NCBI RefSeq assembly: GCF_029051645.1
Contig: NZ_JAACFS010000031.1
Coordinates: 1 to 64,000, forward strand
Reading direction: 5' to 3'
Source of the DNA: Bradyrhizobium sp. CSA112
Lineage (GTDB): Bacteria > Pseudomonadota > Alphaproteobacteria > Rhizobiales > Xanthobacteraceae
Length of the DNA: 64,000 bases
The notes beneath the pieces are model-generated. The model saw only the letters and a program-made list of their open reading frames with translations. It had not been told where the DNA came from and made no database searches. Both the position numbers and the translations under genes were made by a program. Below are positions 51,244-60,099 of this stretch, in pieces. Within the stretch, counting starts at the first letter, position 1. Every line of letters begins with the position of its first letter.

Positions 51244-52242
51244 GTGGCAGAAATGACGGTCGAAAGCGACGTAATGGACGCTGCCGGACCTTATGATCGC
51301 GCAAAGGCTCTCAGCGCGTTCAAGCTCGGCGACGTCACCTTCTATTGGATCACGCGCGCCTGCGCGATCTCGGTTCTGCTCATCCTCGGCGGCATCATCA
51401 TTTCGCTTATTATCGGCGCCTGGCCGGCGATCCGGGAATATGGCGCGGCCTTCCTGTGGACGCAGCGCTGGGCGCCGTCTGCCGACCCGCCAGTGCTCGG
51501 CGCGCTCGGCCCGGTCTACGGCACGCTGGTCACTTCCGTGATCGCGATGATGATCGCCATTCCGGTCGGCCTCGGCATCGCCGTGTTCCTGACGGAGATC
51601 TGCCCGATCTGGCTGCGCCGTCCGATCGGCCTTGCCATCGAACTGCTCGCCGGCATTCCCTCCATCATCTACGGCATGTGGGGCTTCTTCGTGCTGGGGC
51701 CGTTTCTGGCCAACACCTTCCAGCCGTTCATGATCAGCGTGTTCGACGGCGTTCCCGTGCTGGGGACGATCTTCGCCGGTCCGCCGTCCTATCTCAGCCT
51801 GTTCAACGCGTCATTGATTCTGGCGATCATGGTATTGCCGTTCATCACCGCGATCTCGGTCGACGTCTTCAAGACGGTCCCGCCGGTGCTCAAAGAGGCC
51901 GCCTATGGGGTGGGATGTACCAACTGGGAAGTCGTCCGTAACGTCGTCATCCCCTACACCCGCGTCGGCGTGATCGGCGGCATCATGCTGGCGCTCGGCC
52001 GTGCGCTGGGCGAGACCATGGCGGTCACCTTCATCATCGGCAATTCGTTCAAGATCCAGTCCTCGATCTTCGCGCCGGGCACCACGATCTCGGCGGCGAT
52101 CGCATCCGAATTCGCCGAGAGCGACGGGCTGCACCAGTCGGGCCTGATCCTGCTCGGCCTGCTCCTGTTCATTCTGACGTTCTTCGTTCTTGCTGCCGCG
52201 CGGCTGATGCTGATGCGTCTGGAAAAGAAGGCGGGGAACTGA
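51244..52242 (+). CDS. pstC: Phosphate ABC transporter permease PstC
   Basis: A 332-residue inner-membrane protein with about six helices and the PstC-specific opening loop (WPAIREYGAAFLWTQRWAPSADPPVLGALGPVYGTLVTSVIAMMIAIPVG). The EAA-like loop is VLKEAAYGVGCTNWEVVRNVVIPY. GTG at 51244 or ATG at 51253 is the start; the sequence does not decide. It is followed directly by pstA. Confidence 0.94.
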   Translation: MAEMTVESDVMDAAGPYDRAKALSAFKLGDVTFYWITRACAISVLLILGGIIISLIIGAWPAIREYGAAFLWTQRWAPSADPPVLGALGPVYGTLVTSVIAMMIAIPVGLGIAVFLTEICPIWLRRPIGLAIELLAGIPSIIYGMWGFFVLGPFLANTFQPFMISVFDGVPVLGTIFAGPPSYLSLFNASLILAIMVLPFITAISVDVFKTVPPVLKEAAYGVGCTNWEVVRNVVIPYTRVGVIGGIMLALGRALGETMAVTFIIGNSFKIQSSIFAPGTTISAAIASEFAESDGLHQSGLILLGLLLFILTFFVLAAARLMLMRLEKKAGN

Positions 52243-52243
52243 C

Positions 52244-53089
52244 ATGAACCCGATTTACGTCTCCCGCCGCCGCAAGAACATCATCGTCAAGTTCCTGTGC
52301 CTGGGCGCCGCAGCGTTCGGCGTAACCTGGCTCGCGCTGATCCTGTTCACGCTGTTCTATAACGGTCTCGCCGGACTCAACCTCGCCGTCTTCACCCAGG
52401 ATACGCCGCCGCCCGGTTCGACCGATGGCGGCCTGCGCAACGCCATCATCGGCTCGATCATGATGACCGTGATCGGGGTCGGCATCGGTGCGCCGCTCGG
52501 CCTGTTCGCCGGAACCTATCTCGCCGAATACGGCAAGCACGACAAGCTCACCTCGGTGATCCGCTTCATCAACGACATTCTGCTCTCCGCGCCTTCGATC
52601 ATCATCGGCCTGTTCATCTACGGCGCGATCGTGGTGCCGATGGGCGGCTTCTCTGCCTTCGCCGGCTGCCTGGCGCTCGCCGTGATCGTGATCCCCGTGG
52701 TGGTCCGCACCACCGAGGACATGCTGGGGCTGGTGCCCAATCCGCTGCGCGAGGCGGCGTCCGCGCTCGGCCTGCCGCGCTCGCTTGTCATCAAGCGGAT
52801 CGCCTACCGCGCCGCGCGCGCCGGCCTTATCACCGGCGTCCTGCTGGCCACTGCCCGCGTCGCCGGCGAAACCGCGCCGCTGCTGTTCACCGCGCTGTCC
52901 AACCAGTTCTTCAGCCTGGACCTGACCAAGACGATGGCGAACCTGCCGGTCACCATCAACAACTTCGTGCAGAGCCCCTATGTCTACTGGAAGCAGCTCG
53001 CCTGGAGCGGGGCCCTGCTGATCACGCTTACCGTACTTGCCCTGAATATTGGCGCGCGCATTCTTGGCGCCGAGAGGACATCCAAATGA
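52244..53089 (+). CDS. pstA: Phosphate ABC transporter permease PstA
   Basis: A 281-residue permease, paired with PstC. Features: GGLRNAIIGSIMMTVIGVGIGAPLGLFAGTYLAEYG, INDILLSAPSIIIGLFIY and the EAA-like loop LREAASALGLPRSLVIKRIAYRAARAG. The gene starts 2 bases after pstC and overlaps pstB by 4 bases (ATGA), as expected for a tightly coupled operon. Confidence 0.95.
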   Translation: MNPIYVSRRRKNIIVKFLCLGAAAFGVTWLALILFTLFYNGLAGLNLAVFTQDTPPPGSTDGGLRNAIIGSIMMTVIGVGIGAPLGLFAGTYLAEYGKHDKLTSVIRFINDILLSAPSIIIGLFIYGAIVVPMGGFSAFAGCLALAVIVIPVVVRTTEDMLGLVPNPLREAASALGLPRSLVIKRIAYRAARAGLITGVLLATARVAGETAPLLFTALSNQFFSLDLTKTMANLPVTINNFVQSPYVYWKQLAWSGALLITLTVLALNIGARILGAERTSK

Positions 53090-53907
53090 CCGAACTCTCC
53101 GTATCCGTGAGTAACGCGAACGGTCCCGTTCCGCAGGTGGCGCTGCCCGAGGCTGCGCCGAAGGTGACTGCCCGCGGCCTGAACTTTTACTATGGCGAAC
53201 ACCACGCGCTGAAGAACATCAACCTGACGCTCGGCACCCACCGCGTCACCGCCTTCATCGGCCCGTCCGGCTGCGGCAAGTCCACGCTGCTGCGGATCTT
53301 CAACCGGATGTACGACCTCTATCCCGGCCAGAAGGCGACGGGGCAGTTGATGCTCGACCAGACCAACATTCTCGACCCCAAGCTCGACCTCAATCTGCTA
53401 CGGGCCCGCGTCGGCATGGTGTTCCAGAAGCCGACGCCGTTCCCGATGACGATCTACGAGAACATCGCTTTCGGCATCCGCCTCTATGAGAAGATCTCCA
53501 AGTCGGAGATGGACGGCCGGGTGGAGAAGGCGCTGCGCGGCGGCGCGCTTTGGAACGAGGTCAAGGACAAGCTGAACGCCTCCGGCCTTTCGCTGTCCGG
53601 CGGCCAGCAGCAGCGGCTCTGCATCGCGCGCACGGTAGCGGTGCGGCCCGAAGTGATCCTGTTCGACGAGCCTTGTTCCGCGCTGGACCCGATCTCGACC
53701 GCCAAGATCGAGGAGCTGATCCAGGAGCTGGCGGAGGATTACACCATTGCCATCGTCACCCATAACATGCAGCAGGCGGCGCGCGTCTCGGACAAGACCG
53801 CCTTCATGTATCTCGGTGAGCTGATCGAATTCGACGACACCAACAAGATTTTCACCTCGCCCGGCGATCGACGCACCCAGGACTACATCACCGGCCGATT
53901 CGGTTGA
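53086..53907 (+). CDS. pstB: Phosphate ABC transporter ATPase PstB
   Basis: A 273-residue ATPase. Walker A GPSGCGKST near residues 60-68, signature LSGGQQQRLCIARTVAV, Walker B ILFDEPCSALDP, and the PstB-specific IVTHNMQQAARVSDKTAFMYLGELIE and DYITGRFG terminus. It powers PstCA and also takes part in phosphate signalling through PhoR and PhoU. Eleven bases separate it from phoU. Confidence 0.97.
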   Translation: MTELSVSVSNANGPVPQVALPEAAPKVTARGLNFYYGEHHALKNINLTLGTHRVTAFIGPSGCGKSTLLRIFNRMYDLYPGQKATGQLMLDQTNILDPKLDLNLLRARVGMVFQKPTPFPMTIYENIAFGIRLYEKISKSEMDGRVEKALRGGALWNEVKDKLNASGLSLSGGQQQRLCIARTVAVRPEVILFDEPCSALDPISTAKIEELIQELAEDYTIAIVTHNMQQAARVSDKTAFMYLGELIEFDDTNKIFTSPGDRRTQDYITGRFG

Positions 53908-53918
53908 GGAGATAACAG

Positions 53919-54635
53919 ATGGCATCCGAGCACACCGCCAAGGCGTTCGACAGCGACCTTCAGGAACTGACCCGTCTGGTCGCCGAGATGGGCGGCATGG
54001 TCGAGCGCATGATTACCGAATCCGTCGACGCGCTGGTCCGCCGCGACGTCCCGCTCGGCAAGCGGGTCGTTGCGACCGACGTCGAGATCGACCGCCTGCA
54101 GCATCTGATCGAGGAGCGCGCGGTGCTAACCATCGCACGGCGCCAGCCGATGGCGATCGATTTGCGCGAGATTGTCGGCGCTATGCGCGTTGCCACCGAT
54201 CTGGAGCGGATCGGCGACCTCGCCAAGAACATGGGCAAGCGGGTCTCGGCGCTGGAGAACGATTTCCAGCCGCTGAAGCTGATGCGCGGCCTCGAGCACA
54301 TGACCGATCTGGTGCAGTCGCAGGTCAAGTCTGTGCTGGACGCCTATGCGGCGCACGATCTGCCGGCGGCGATGGCGGTGTGGAAGGGCGACGAGGAAGT
54401 CGACGCCATCTGCACCTCGCTGTTCCGCGAGCTCCTGACCTATATGATGGAAGATCCGCGCAACATCTCGTTCTGCATCCACCTGATGTTCTGCGCCAAG
54501 AATATCGAGCGGATCGGCGACCATGCCACCAACATCGCCGAAACCGTGTTCTACATGATCGAAGGCCAGCAAATTCTCGACCAGCGCCCGAAGGGCGACA
54601 TGACGACGTTTGCTACCACCGTACCTAATACTTGA
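53919..54635 (+). CDS. phoU: Phosphate-signalling protein PhoU
   Basis: A 238-residue protein of two three-helix bundles. Both repeats show the family's metal-binding pattern, near DLERIGDLAKNMGKRV in the first and KNIERIGDHATNIAETV in the second. It links transporter state to PhoR, keeping PhoB inactive when phosphate is plentiful. Start ATG at 53919; about 110 bases separate it from phoB with no strong terminator. Confidence 0.96.
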   Translation: MASEHTAKAFDSDLQELTRLVAEMGGMVERMITESVDALVRRDVPLGKRVVATDVEIDRLQHLIEERAVLTIARRQPMAIDLREIVGAMRVATDLERIGDLAKNMGKRVSALENDFQPLKLMRGLEHMTDLVQSQVKSVLDAYAAHDLPAAMAVWKGDEEVDAICTSLFRELLTYMMEDPRNISFCIHLMFCAKNIERIGDHATNIAETVFYMIEGQQILDQRPKGDMTTFATTVPNT

Positions 54636-54746
54636 TAAAGCGTTCTCGAGCGGAGTGGAGACCGGTTCGCATAGCAATCAAGTTTACGCAGACTGCATAG
54701 ACATATCTGCGTAGAAAACACGTCAAACAGAAGAGGCAAAAGCAGA

Positions 54747-55451
54747 ATGAGCGCGCGCATTATGGTGGTCGAGGACGAGGAAGCGCTGACCACGCTGTTG
54801 CGCTACAACCTCGACGCCGAAGGTTATGATGTCGAAACCGTCGCCCGCGGCGACGACGCGGATACGCGGCTGAAGGAGCGGGTGCCCGATCTTGTGGTGC
54901 TCGATTGGATGCTGCCAGGCCTGTCAGGCATCGAACTGTGCCGCCGGCTCCGCGCCCGACCTGAGACCAAGCAATTGCCGATCATCATGCTGACGGCGCG
55001 CGGCGAGGAGAGCGAGCGCGTGCGCGGGCTTGCGACCGGCGCCGACGACTACATCGTCAAGCCGTTCTCGGTGCCGGAACTGCTGGCGCGGGTGAAGGGC
55101 CTGTTGCGGCGGGCGAGCCCCGAGCGGCTCGCCACCGTGCTCACCTATGGCGACATCGAGCTCGATCGTGAGAAGCGCCGCGTCGCGCGGTCGGGCCGCC
55201 AGATCGATCTCGGCCCGACCGAATACCGGCTGTTGGAATTTTTTCTGGAGCATCCCGGCCGCGTCTTCAGTCGCGAGCAGTTGCTCGACAGCGTCTGGGG
55301 CCGCGACATCTATATCGACGAACGCACCGTCGACGTTCACATCGGCCGCCTGCGCAAACTGCTCAACCCCGGTCGCGAGCAGGATCCGATCCGCACCGTC
55401 CGCGGCGCGGGATATGCGCTGGATGATCGCTTTGCGAAGGTGGAGCCGTAA
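54747..55451 (+). CDS. phoB: Phosphate-regulon response regulator PhoB
   Basis: A 234-residue OmpR/PhoB-type regulator. The receiver has the acidic pair EDEE near residues 9-12, phosphoacceptor Asp in VVLDWMLPG near residue 54, and Lys in IVKPFSVPEL near residue 105. The winged helix includes GPTEYRLLEFFLEHPGRVFSREQLLDSVWGRDIYIDERTVDVHIGRLRKLL. Start ATG at 54747. It binds the Pho box upstream of pstS. A palindromic repeat follows the gene. Confidence 0.97.
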   Translation: MSARIMVVEDEEALTTLLRYNLDAEGYDVETVARGDDADTRLKERVPDLVVLDWMLPGLSGIELCRRLRARPETKQLPIIMLTARGEESERVRGLATGADDYIVKPFSVPELLARVKGLLRRASPERLATVLTYGDIELDREKRRVARSGRQIDLGPTEYRLLEFFLEHPGRVFSREQLLDSVWGRDIYIDERTVDVHIGRLRKLLNPGREQDPIRTVRGAGYALDDRFAKVEP

Positions 55452-55480
55452 GGCTCTGCTGTTGTCTCAGCAGACTCAGC

Positions 55481-55603
55481 CGTCGTCCCCGCGAACGCGG
55501 GGACCCATAACCACAAATCTTGATTGTTGAAAAAAGCTGGAGCTCCAGCTCAGCATAACCACAGACACCTGTGGTTATGGGTCCCTGCGTTCGCAGGGAC
55601 GAC
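55481..55603. repeat. Palindromic repeat, GTCGTCCC...CCCATAACCAC family
   Basis: Left arm CGTCGTCCCCGCGAACGCGG with GACCCATAACCAC, right arm GTGGTTATGGGTCCCTGCG with CGCAGGGACGAC. It lies between the convergent phoB and gcrA genes. Confidence 0.9.
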
Positions 55604-55620
55604 AACTACTACCGCGCCCC

Positions 55621-56133
55621 TTACCTGGTCTGCTTCGGCTGCTGCCTCCGCCGGTCGGCGGCGGGCTGGTAGGCGATGCGCGAGTGGTGCGCGCAGTAGG
55701 GCAGTCCGGTGAGCGCCTTGCCGCCGCAGAAGAAGAATTCCGGGCTCGAGGGATCGCCGACCGGCCAGTGACAAGTGGCTTCGTTCAGCTCCAGCAGCGA
55801 CAGTCGCTGGCTCATCGGCACCACATTGTCGACGGCGATCGGATCAGGCTCCATCTCGAGCTCGAAGGCGTGCGCGAGCGCGGTGTTGCCGCGCGACACC
55901 GGCCGCGACACCCGCATCATCTGCTGGGCGGCGGGACGCGCCTTGCGCTGCCGCGGGGCTGCCGAGGAGGGGCTCTTGGCACGGCCGGACAGGCCCAGCC
56001 GGTGCACTTTGCCGATCACGGCATTTCGCGTCACATTTCCGAGTTCCGCAGCGATCTGGCTTGCCGATAATCCGGCTTCCCAGAGCTTCTTAAGCTGCTC
56101 GACGCGATCGTCTGACCAGGTCAATACCGTCAT
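55621..56133 (-). CDS. gcrA: GcrA cell-cycle regulator
   Basis: A 170-residue regulator of alphaproteobacteria that works with RNA polymerase at promoters carrying CcrM-methylated GANTC sites. The N-terminal helix-turn-helix is diagnostic: LTWSDDRVEQLKKLWEAGLSASQIAAELGNVTRNAVIGKVHRLGLSGR. A basic linker follows (APRQRKARPAAQQ), then a C-terminal sigma-interacting region with CHWPVGDPSSPEFFFCGG and YCAHH cysteine/histidine residues. Start ATG at 56133. It has no operon partner here. Confidence 0.95.
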   Translation of the reverse strand: MTVLTWSDDRVEQLKKLWEAGLSASQIAAELGNVTRNAVIGKVHRLGLSGRAKSPSSAAPRQRKARPAAQQMMRVSRPVSRGNTALAHAFELEMEPDPIAVDNVVPMSQRLSLLELNEATCHWPVGDPSSPEFFFCGGKALTGLPYCAHHSRIAYQPAADRRRQQPKQTR

Positions 56134-56476
56134 CGTATTCTTCCCTTCGCATCGCGCCGGCCGATCAGGGGCAGCGCTGGCGACGTCATTCGTCTCAAAA
56201 ATCCCTGCGGTCAGAATCCCTTAGCCCTCGCCGGACGCGAAAACCGCGCCCGAACGTTTACGCCGTACAAAATGGACTCCAGGGATCAGAACTGCCGCAC
56301 GAGATGTCGTACCCGACGGGCCAAAAGCTACAATATGGCGGGACTCGGGCGCAAGAGTCCGGGCCCGCGCGTCCACATGTTCCGACATCTAGGCATTGCA
56401 CTGCGTGTTTTCCACCACACCGCAATCTTACGGATTTCCTTGCCTTGCAGTGCAGGAAAGGCGGCTTCGTGGCGTG

Positions 56477-56504
56477 TTGACAGCGCCCCCCGCCCACATA
56501 GAAT
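56477..56504 (+). promoter_or_regulatory. Sigma-70-type promoter for argD
   Basis: TTGACA at 56477-56482 and TAGAAT at 56499-56504, spacer 16 bases. The predicted start near 56511 places a stable hairpin at the very 5' end of a leader of about 125 bases before argD. The rest of the 500-base gap at 56134-56476 holds the gcrA promoter region with three GANTC sites (about 56214, 56275 and 56343) and no visible gene. Confidence 0.7.
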
Positions 56505-56511
56505 ACCTCTC

Positions 56512-56538
56512 ACGTGCCGCCCTTAAGAGGCGGCACGT
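56512..56538 (+). other. 5'-leader hairpin of argD
   Basis: ACGTGCCGCC-CTTAAGA-GGCGGCACGT: perfect 10-base-pair stem, 7-base loop, followed by TTCGTTTTCG. It could be an intrinsic terminator giving a very short RNA or a 5'-end stabilising structure. Confidence 0.75.
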
Positions 56539-56636
56539 TTCGTTTTCGCAAGACCGGCTGTTGCCGCCTTCGCGCCAATGCACGCGTGTGCTCCGCGGCA
56601 GGTTCAAAAGCAGGTCTCAAACCTTCAGTGATTGCC

Positions 56637-57845
56637 ATGACCAATAGCGCCACGTCGCATCTGCTCCCCGTCTTCGCCAGGGTCGATCTCGGCTTCGAAA
56701 GCGGCGAGGGCTGCTGGCTGACCGCAACCAATGGCGAGCGCTATCTCGACTTCACCTCGGGCGTTGCGGTCAATGCGCTGGGTCATTGCCATCCGCACCT
56801 GATCAAGGCGCTGCAGGAACAGTCGGCAAAGCTCTGGCACATGTCGAACCTGTTCAGGAGCCCGGATGGCGAGAAGCTTGCCGCGCGGCTCTGCGAGCAG
56901 AGCTTTGCCGACCTTGTGTTCTTCTGCAATTCCGGCGCCGAGGCGATGGAAGGCGTGATCAAGGTCGTGCGCCGCTACCAATTCTCCAAGGGGCACCCCG
57001 AACGCTATCGCCTCATCACCTTCGAGGGCGCGTTCCACGGCCGCACCCTGGGTACGCTCGCAGCGACCGGCTCTGCCAAATACCTCGAAGGCTTTGGGCC
57101 GCCGATGGACGGTTTTGACCAGGTGCCGCATGGCGATCTCGAAGCGGTGAAAAAGGCGATCGGTCCGCATACCGCGGGCATCCTGATCGAGCCGGTGCAG
57201 GGCGAGGGCGGCGTGCGCTCCGCGCCGCAGGCCTTCTTCAAGGCGCTGCGCCAGCTCTGCGACGAGCATGGCCTCTTGCTCGCATTTGACGAGGTGCAGA
57301 CCGGCATGGGCCGCACCGGCGATCTCTTCGCCTACAAGCGCGTCGGCGCGACGCCGGATGTGATGTCGCTGGCCAAAGCGCTCGGCGGCGGCTTTCCGAT
57401 CGGCGCGGTGCTGGCGACCGCGGAAGCCGCCTCCGGCATGACGCCCGGCTCGCACGGCTCGACCTTCGGCGGCAATCCGCTGGCGATCGCTTCCGCCAAT
57501 GCCGTGCTCGATGTGATGCTGAAGCCCGGCTTCTTCGACCATGTGCAGAAGATGTCGCTGCTCCTGAAACAGAAACTGGCCTCCGTGGTCGATCGCTATC
57601 CGGCCGTGCTCTCGGAAGTGCGCGGCGAGGGGCTCCTCGTCGGCGTCAAGGCCGTGGTGCCATCGGGCGATCTCGTCAATGCGCTGCGCGACCAGAAGCT
57701 GCTGACGGTGGGCGCCGGCGACAATGTGGTGCGCTTCCTGGCGCCGCTGATCGTGACCGAGGCCGAGATCGACGATTCCGTTCAGATGCTCGAGCGCGCC
57801 TGCGTTGCGCTGTCGGGCGCGCCGTTGAAGAAGGCGGCGGGATGA
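56637..57845 (+). CDS. argD: Acetylornithine aminotransferase ArgD
   Basis: A 402-residue PLP-dependent transaminase of arginine synthesis; N-acetylornithine is the product in the biosynthetic direction. Features: SGVAVNALGHCHPHL, the FCNSGAEAMEGVIK phosphate-binding region, FHGRTLG, PVQGEGG, FDEVQTGMGRTG and the Schiff-base Lys in MSLAKALGGGFPIGAV near residue 245. The in-frame sequence upstream of ATG 56637 runs into the leader hairpin and is rejected. It overlaps argF by 4 bases. Confidence 0.94.
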   Translation: MTNSATSHLLPVFARVDLGFESGEGCWLTATNGERYLDFTSGVAVNALGHCHPHLIKALQEQSAKLWHMSNLFRSPDGEKLAARLCEQSFADLVFFCNSGAEAMEGVIKVVRRYQFSKGHPERYRLITFEGAFHGRTLGTLAATGSAKYLEGFGPPMDGFDQVPHGDLEAVKKAIGPHTAGILIEPVQGEGGVRSAPQAFFKALRQLCDEHGLLLAFDEVQTGMGRTGDLFAYKRVGATPDVMSLAKALGGGFPIGAVLATAEAASGMTPGSHGSTFGGNPLAIASANAVLDVMLKPGFFDHVQKMSLLLKQKLASVVDRYPAVLSEVRGEGLLVGVKAVVPSGDLVNALRDQKLLTVGAGDNVVRFLAPLIVTEAEIDDSVQMLERACVALSGAPLKKAAG

Positions 57846-58771
57846 TGAGCAAGTCCGTCCGCCATTTCCTCGACATCAGCGAACTGCCGCTGAGCGAATT
57901 GCGCAACATGCTGGCCGCCAGTACCGCCATGAAGGCGAAGCTGAAGGCGCACGAAAAGGCCACGAAGCCGCTCGAAGGCAAGACGCTGGCGATGATCTTC
58001 GAGCGTCCCTCGACCCGAACGCGGGTGTCGTTCGACGTCGGCATGCGCCAGCTTGGCGGCGAAGCCATCATGCTGACGGGCGCGGAGATGCAGCTCGGCC
58101 GCGGCGAGACCATCGCCGACACCGCTCGCGTGCTGTCGCGCTATGTCGATGCGATCATGATCCGCATTCTCAATCACGACGCGCTGTTGGAATTGGCCGC
58201 GCACGCAACCGTGCCCGTGATCAACGGGCTGACGCGGCGCTCGCATCCCTGCCAGGTGATGGCCGATTTGATGACCTTCGAGGAGCATCGCGGGCCGATC
58301 GAGGGCCGCACCGTGGCATGGACCGGCGACGACAACAACGTGCTGGCGTCCTGGGCGCATGCGGCCGAGCGTTTCAAGTTCAAGCTCAATGTCGCGACCC
58401 CGCTGCAGCTCGCGCCGAACAAGGCGATGAAGGACTGGATCAAGGCAACGCAGGCCCCGATCGTGCTCGGCAACGATCCCGAGGCCGCGGTCCGCGGCGC
58501 CGATTGCGTCGTCACCGACACCTGGGTATCGATGGGCGACAAGGACGGCGAACACCGCCATAACGTGCTGAAGCCCTATCAGGTCAACGAAAAACTGATG
58601 TCGCTGGCGAACAAGGATGCGATCTTCATGCACTGCCTGCCCGCGCACCGCGGCGAAGAGGTCACCGACGAGGTGATCGACGGTCCGCAATCGGTCGTAT
58701 TCGACGAGGCCGAAAACCGCCTGCATGCGCAAAAAGGCATTCTGGCCTGGTGTTTCAACGAAGTGGCGTAG
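57842..58771 (+). CDS. argF: Ornithine carbamoyltransferase ArgF
   Basis: A 309-residue enzyme joining carbamoyl phosphate with ornithine to make citrulline. Carbamoyl phosphate motif STRTR at residues 57-61, the HPCQ motif in RRSHPCQVMADL, WTGDDNNV, and the ornithine-binding HCLPAHRGEEV near residue 263. ATG at 57842 overlaps argD (ATGATGA); ATG 57845 is an alternative. With argD it forms a two-gene arginine operon. Confidence 0.96.
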   Translation: MMSKSVRHFLDISELPLSELRNMLAASTAMKAKLKAHEKATKPLEGKTLAMIFERPSTRTRVSFDVGMRQLGGEAIMLTGAEMQLGRGETIADTARVLSRYVDAIMIRILNHDALLELAAHATVPVINGLTRRSHPCQVMADLMTFEEHRGPIEGRTVAWTGDDNNVLASWAHAAERFKFKLNVATPLQLAPNKAMKDWIKATQAPIVLGNDPEAAVRGADCVVTDTWVSMGDKDGEHRHNVLKPYQVNEKLMSLANKDAIFMHCLPAHRGEEVTDEVIDGPQSVVFDEAENRLHAQKGILAWCFNEVA

Positions 58772-58779
58772 GTCTCTCC

Positions 58780-58919
58780 GTCGTCCCTGCGAAAGCAGGT
58801 AGCCATACGCCGCGGCCCCAGTAATTGAAGGCAGTGGTTGACGCCTTGCCTTACTCACAACGCCCTGTGGTTATGAGTCCCTGCGCCGAGTGCGCGATTG
58901 CGCACGGAGGCAGGGACGC
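58780..58919. repeat. Palindromic repeat, diverged GTCGTCCCTGCG family
   Basis: Left end CGTCGTCCCTGCGAAAGCAG, then GTAGCCATACG; right end GTGGTTATGAGTCCCTGCG and CAGGGACG. The inner right hairpin has an extra CGAGTGCGCGATTGCGCACG stem, so this copy is altered relative to the others. It fills the gap between argF and hslO. Confidence 0.75.
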
Positions 58920-58986
58920 GTGGAGATGGTTTCGCCGGCTCGTCAAGCCCTTTCGTTTTGCATGTTCCGACCCCAGATAAGGCGCC

Positions 58987-59988
58987 ATGGATTCACAATC
59001 AGACGTCAAAATCACGACCGAGGCGCCCGTTCGCGCGCCGTCGTCCATTCCCGTCGATGATGCGGTGCTGCCGTTCGAGGTCGCAGCCCTCGATCTGCGC
59101 GGACGGCTGACCCGGCTCGGCCCCGCGCTCGACGACATCCTGACCAAGCACGATTATCCGACGCCGGTCGGCAAGCTGCTCGGCGAAGCGATCGTGCTGG
59201 CGACGCTGCTCGGATCGGCGCTGAAGTTCGAGGGCCGCTTCATCCTGCAGACGCAGACCGATGGGCCGGTGTCGTTCCTGATCGTGGATTTCCAGTCGCC
59301 GGACCGCCTGCGCGCCTATGCGCGCTATGATGCGAGGCGACTGAAGGACGGCCAGGATTCAGGCGCACTGCTTGGCAAGGGCCATCTTGCAATGACCATC
59401 GACCAGGGTCAGGACATGAGCCGCTATCAGGGCCTGGTGGCGCTCGACGGCGCCAGCCTGGAAGACGCCGCCCATGAATATTTTCTGCGCTCCGAGCAGA
59501 TCCCGACCCGCGTGCGGCTCGCGGTCGGCGAGGAATGGCGCGGCGGCGACGGCGGAAAACATCGGTGGCGCGCTGGCGGCATGCTGCTGCAGTTCTTGCC
59601 GAAGGCGCCGGAGCGCGCGCGGCAGGCCGATCTGCATCCCGGCGATGCGCCGGAAGGCGCGGTGACGCATTCGCTTGCGGAAGATGATGCGTGGGTCGAG
59701 GGGCAGTCGCTGATCGGCACGGTCGAGGATGTCGAGCTGATCGATCCCGATCTGTCGGGCGAGCGCCTGCTGTACCGGCTGTTTCACGAACGCGGCGTGC
59801 GCGTGTTCACGCCGCTGCCCCTGCGCGCGCAATGCTCCTGCTCGCGCGAGGCGGTATCGGCGATGCTGAAAAGCTTCGCGCCGAAGGACCGTGCCGAAAT
59901 GGTCAAGGACGACAAGGTGGTGGTGACCTGCGAGTTCTGCTCCTCGGTGTATGAGTTCACGCCGCACGAGGCGGGCGTGGAGGAGTAG
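58987..59988 (+). CDS. hslO: Redox-regulated chaperone Hsp33 (HslO)
   Basis: A 333-residue cytoplasmic chaperone activated by oxidation. Zinc-binding cysteines are present as CSC (283, 285) and CEFC (315, 318), the normal Cx(1)C...CxxC pattern. The N-terminal domain has LTKHDYPTPVGKLLGEAIVLATLLGSALKFEGRFILQTQTDGPV. Start ATG at 58987. It lies 68 bases after a repeat and is not obviously linked to argF. Confidence 0.94.
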   Translation: MDSQSDVKITTEAPVRAPSSIPVDDAVLPFEVAALDLRGRLTRLGPALDDILTKHDYPTPVGKLLGEAIVLATLLGSALKFEGRFILQTQTDGPVSFLIVDFQSPDRLRAYARYDARRLKDGQDSGALLGKGHLAMTIDQGQDMSRYQGLVALDGASLEDAAHEYFLRSEQIPTRVRLAVGEEWRGGDGGKHRWRAGGMLLQFLPKAPERARQADLHPGDAPEGAVTHSLAEDDAWVEGQSLIGTVEDVELIDPDLSGERLLYRLFHERGVRVFTPLPLRAQCSCSREAVSAMLKSFAPKDRAEMVKDDKVVVTCEFCSSVYEFTPHEAGVEE

Positions 59989-60000
59989 CGGCGTTCGGTC

Positions 60001-60087
60001 GTAGGGTGGGCAAAGGAGCGTTAGCGACGTGCCCACCATTCGTGCTGCGCTTGTGATGGTGGGCACGCTGCGCTTTGCCCACCCTAC
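60001..60087. repeat. Palindromic repeat, GTAGGGTGGGCAAAG family
   Basis: Outer arms GTAGGGTGGGCAAAG and CTTTGCCCACCCTAC, inner arms GTGCCCACCATT and GATGGTGGGCAC. It begins 13 bases after the hslO stop and is a second copy of the 29818-29907 element. Confidence 0.9.
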
Positions 60088-60099
60088 AATTCGCGGCCA

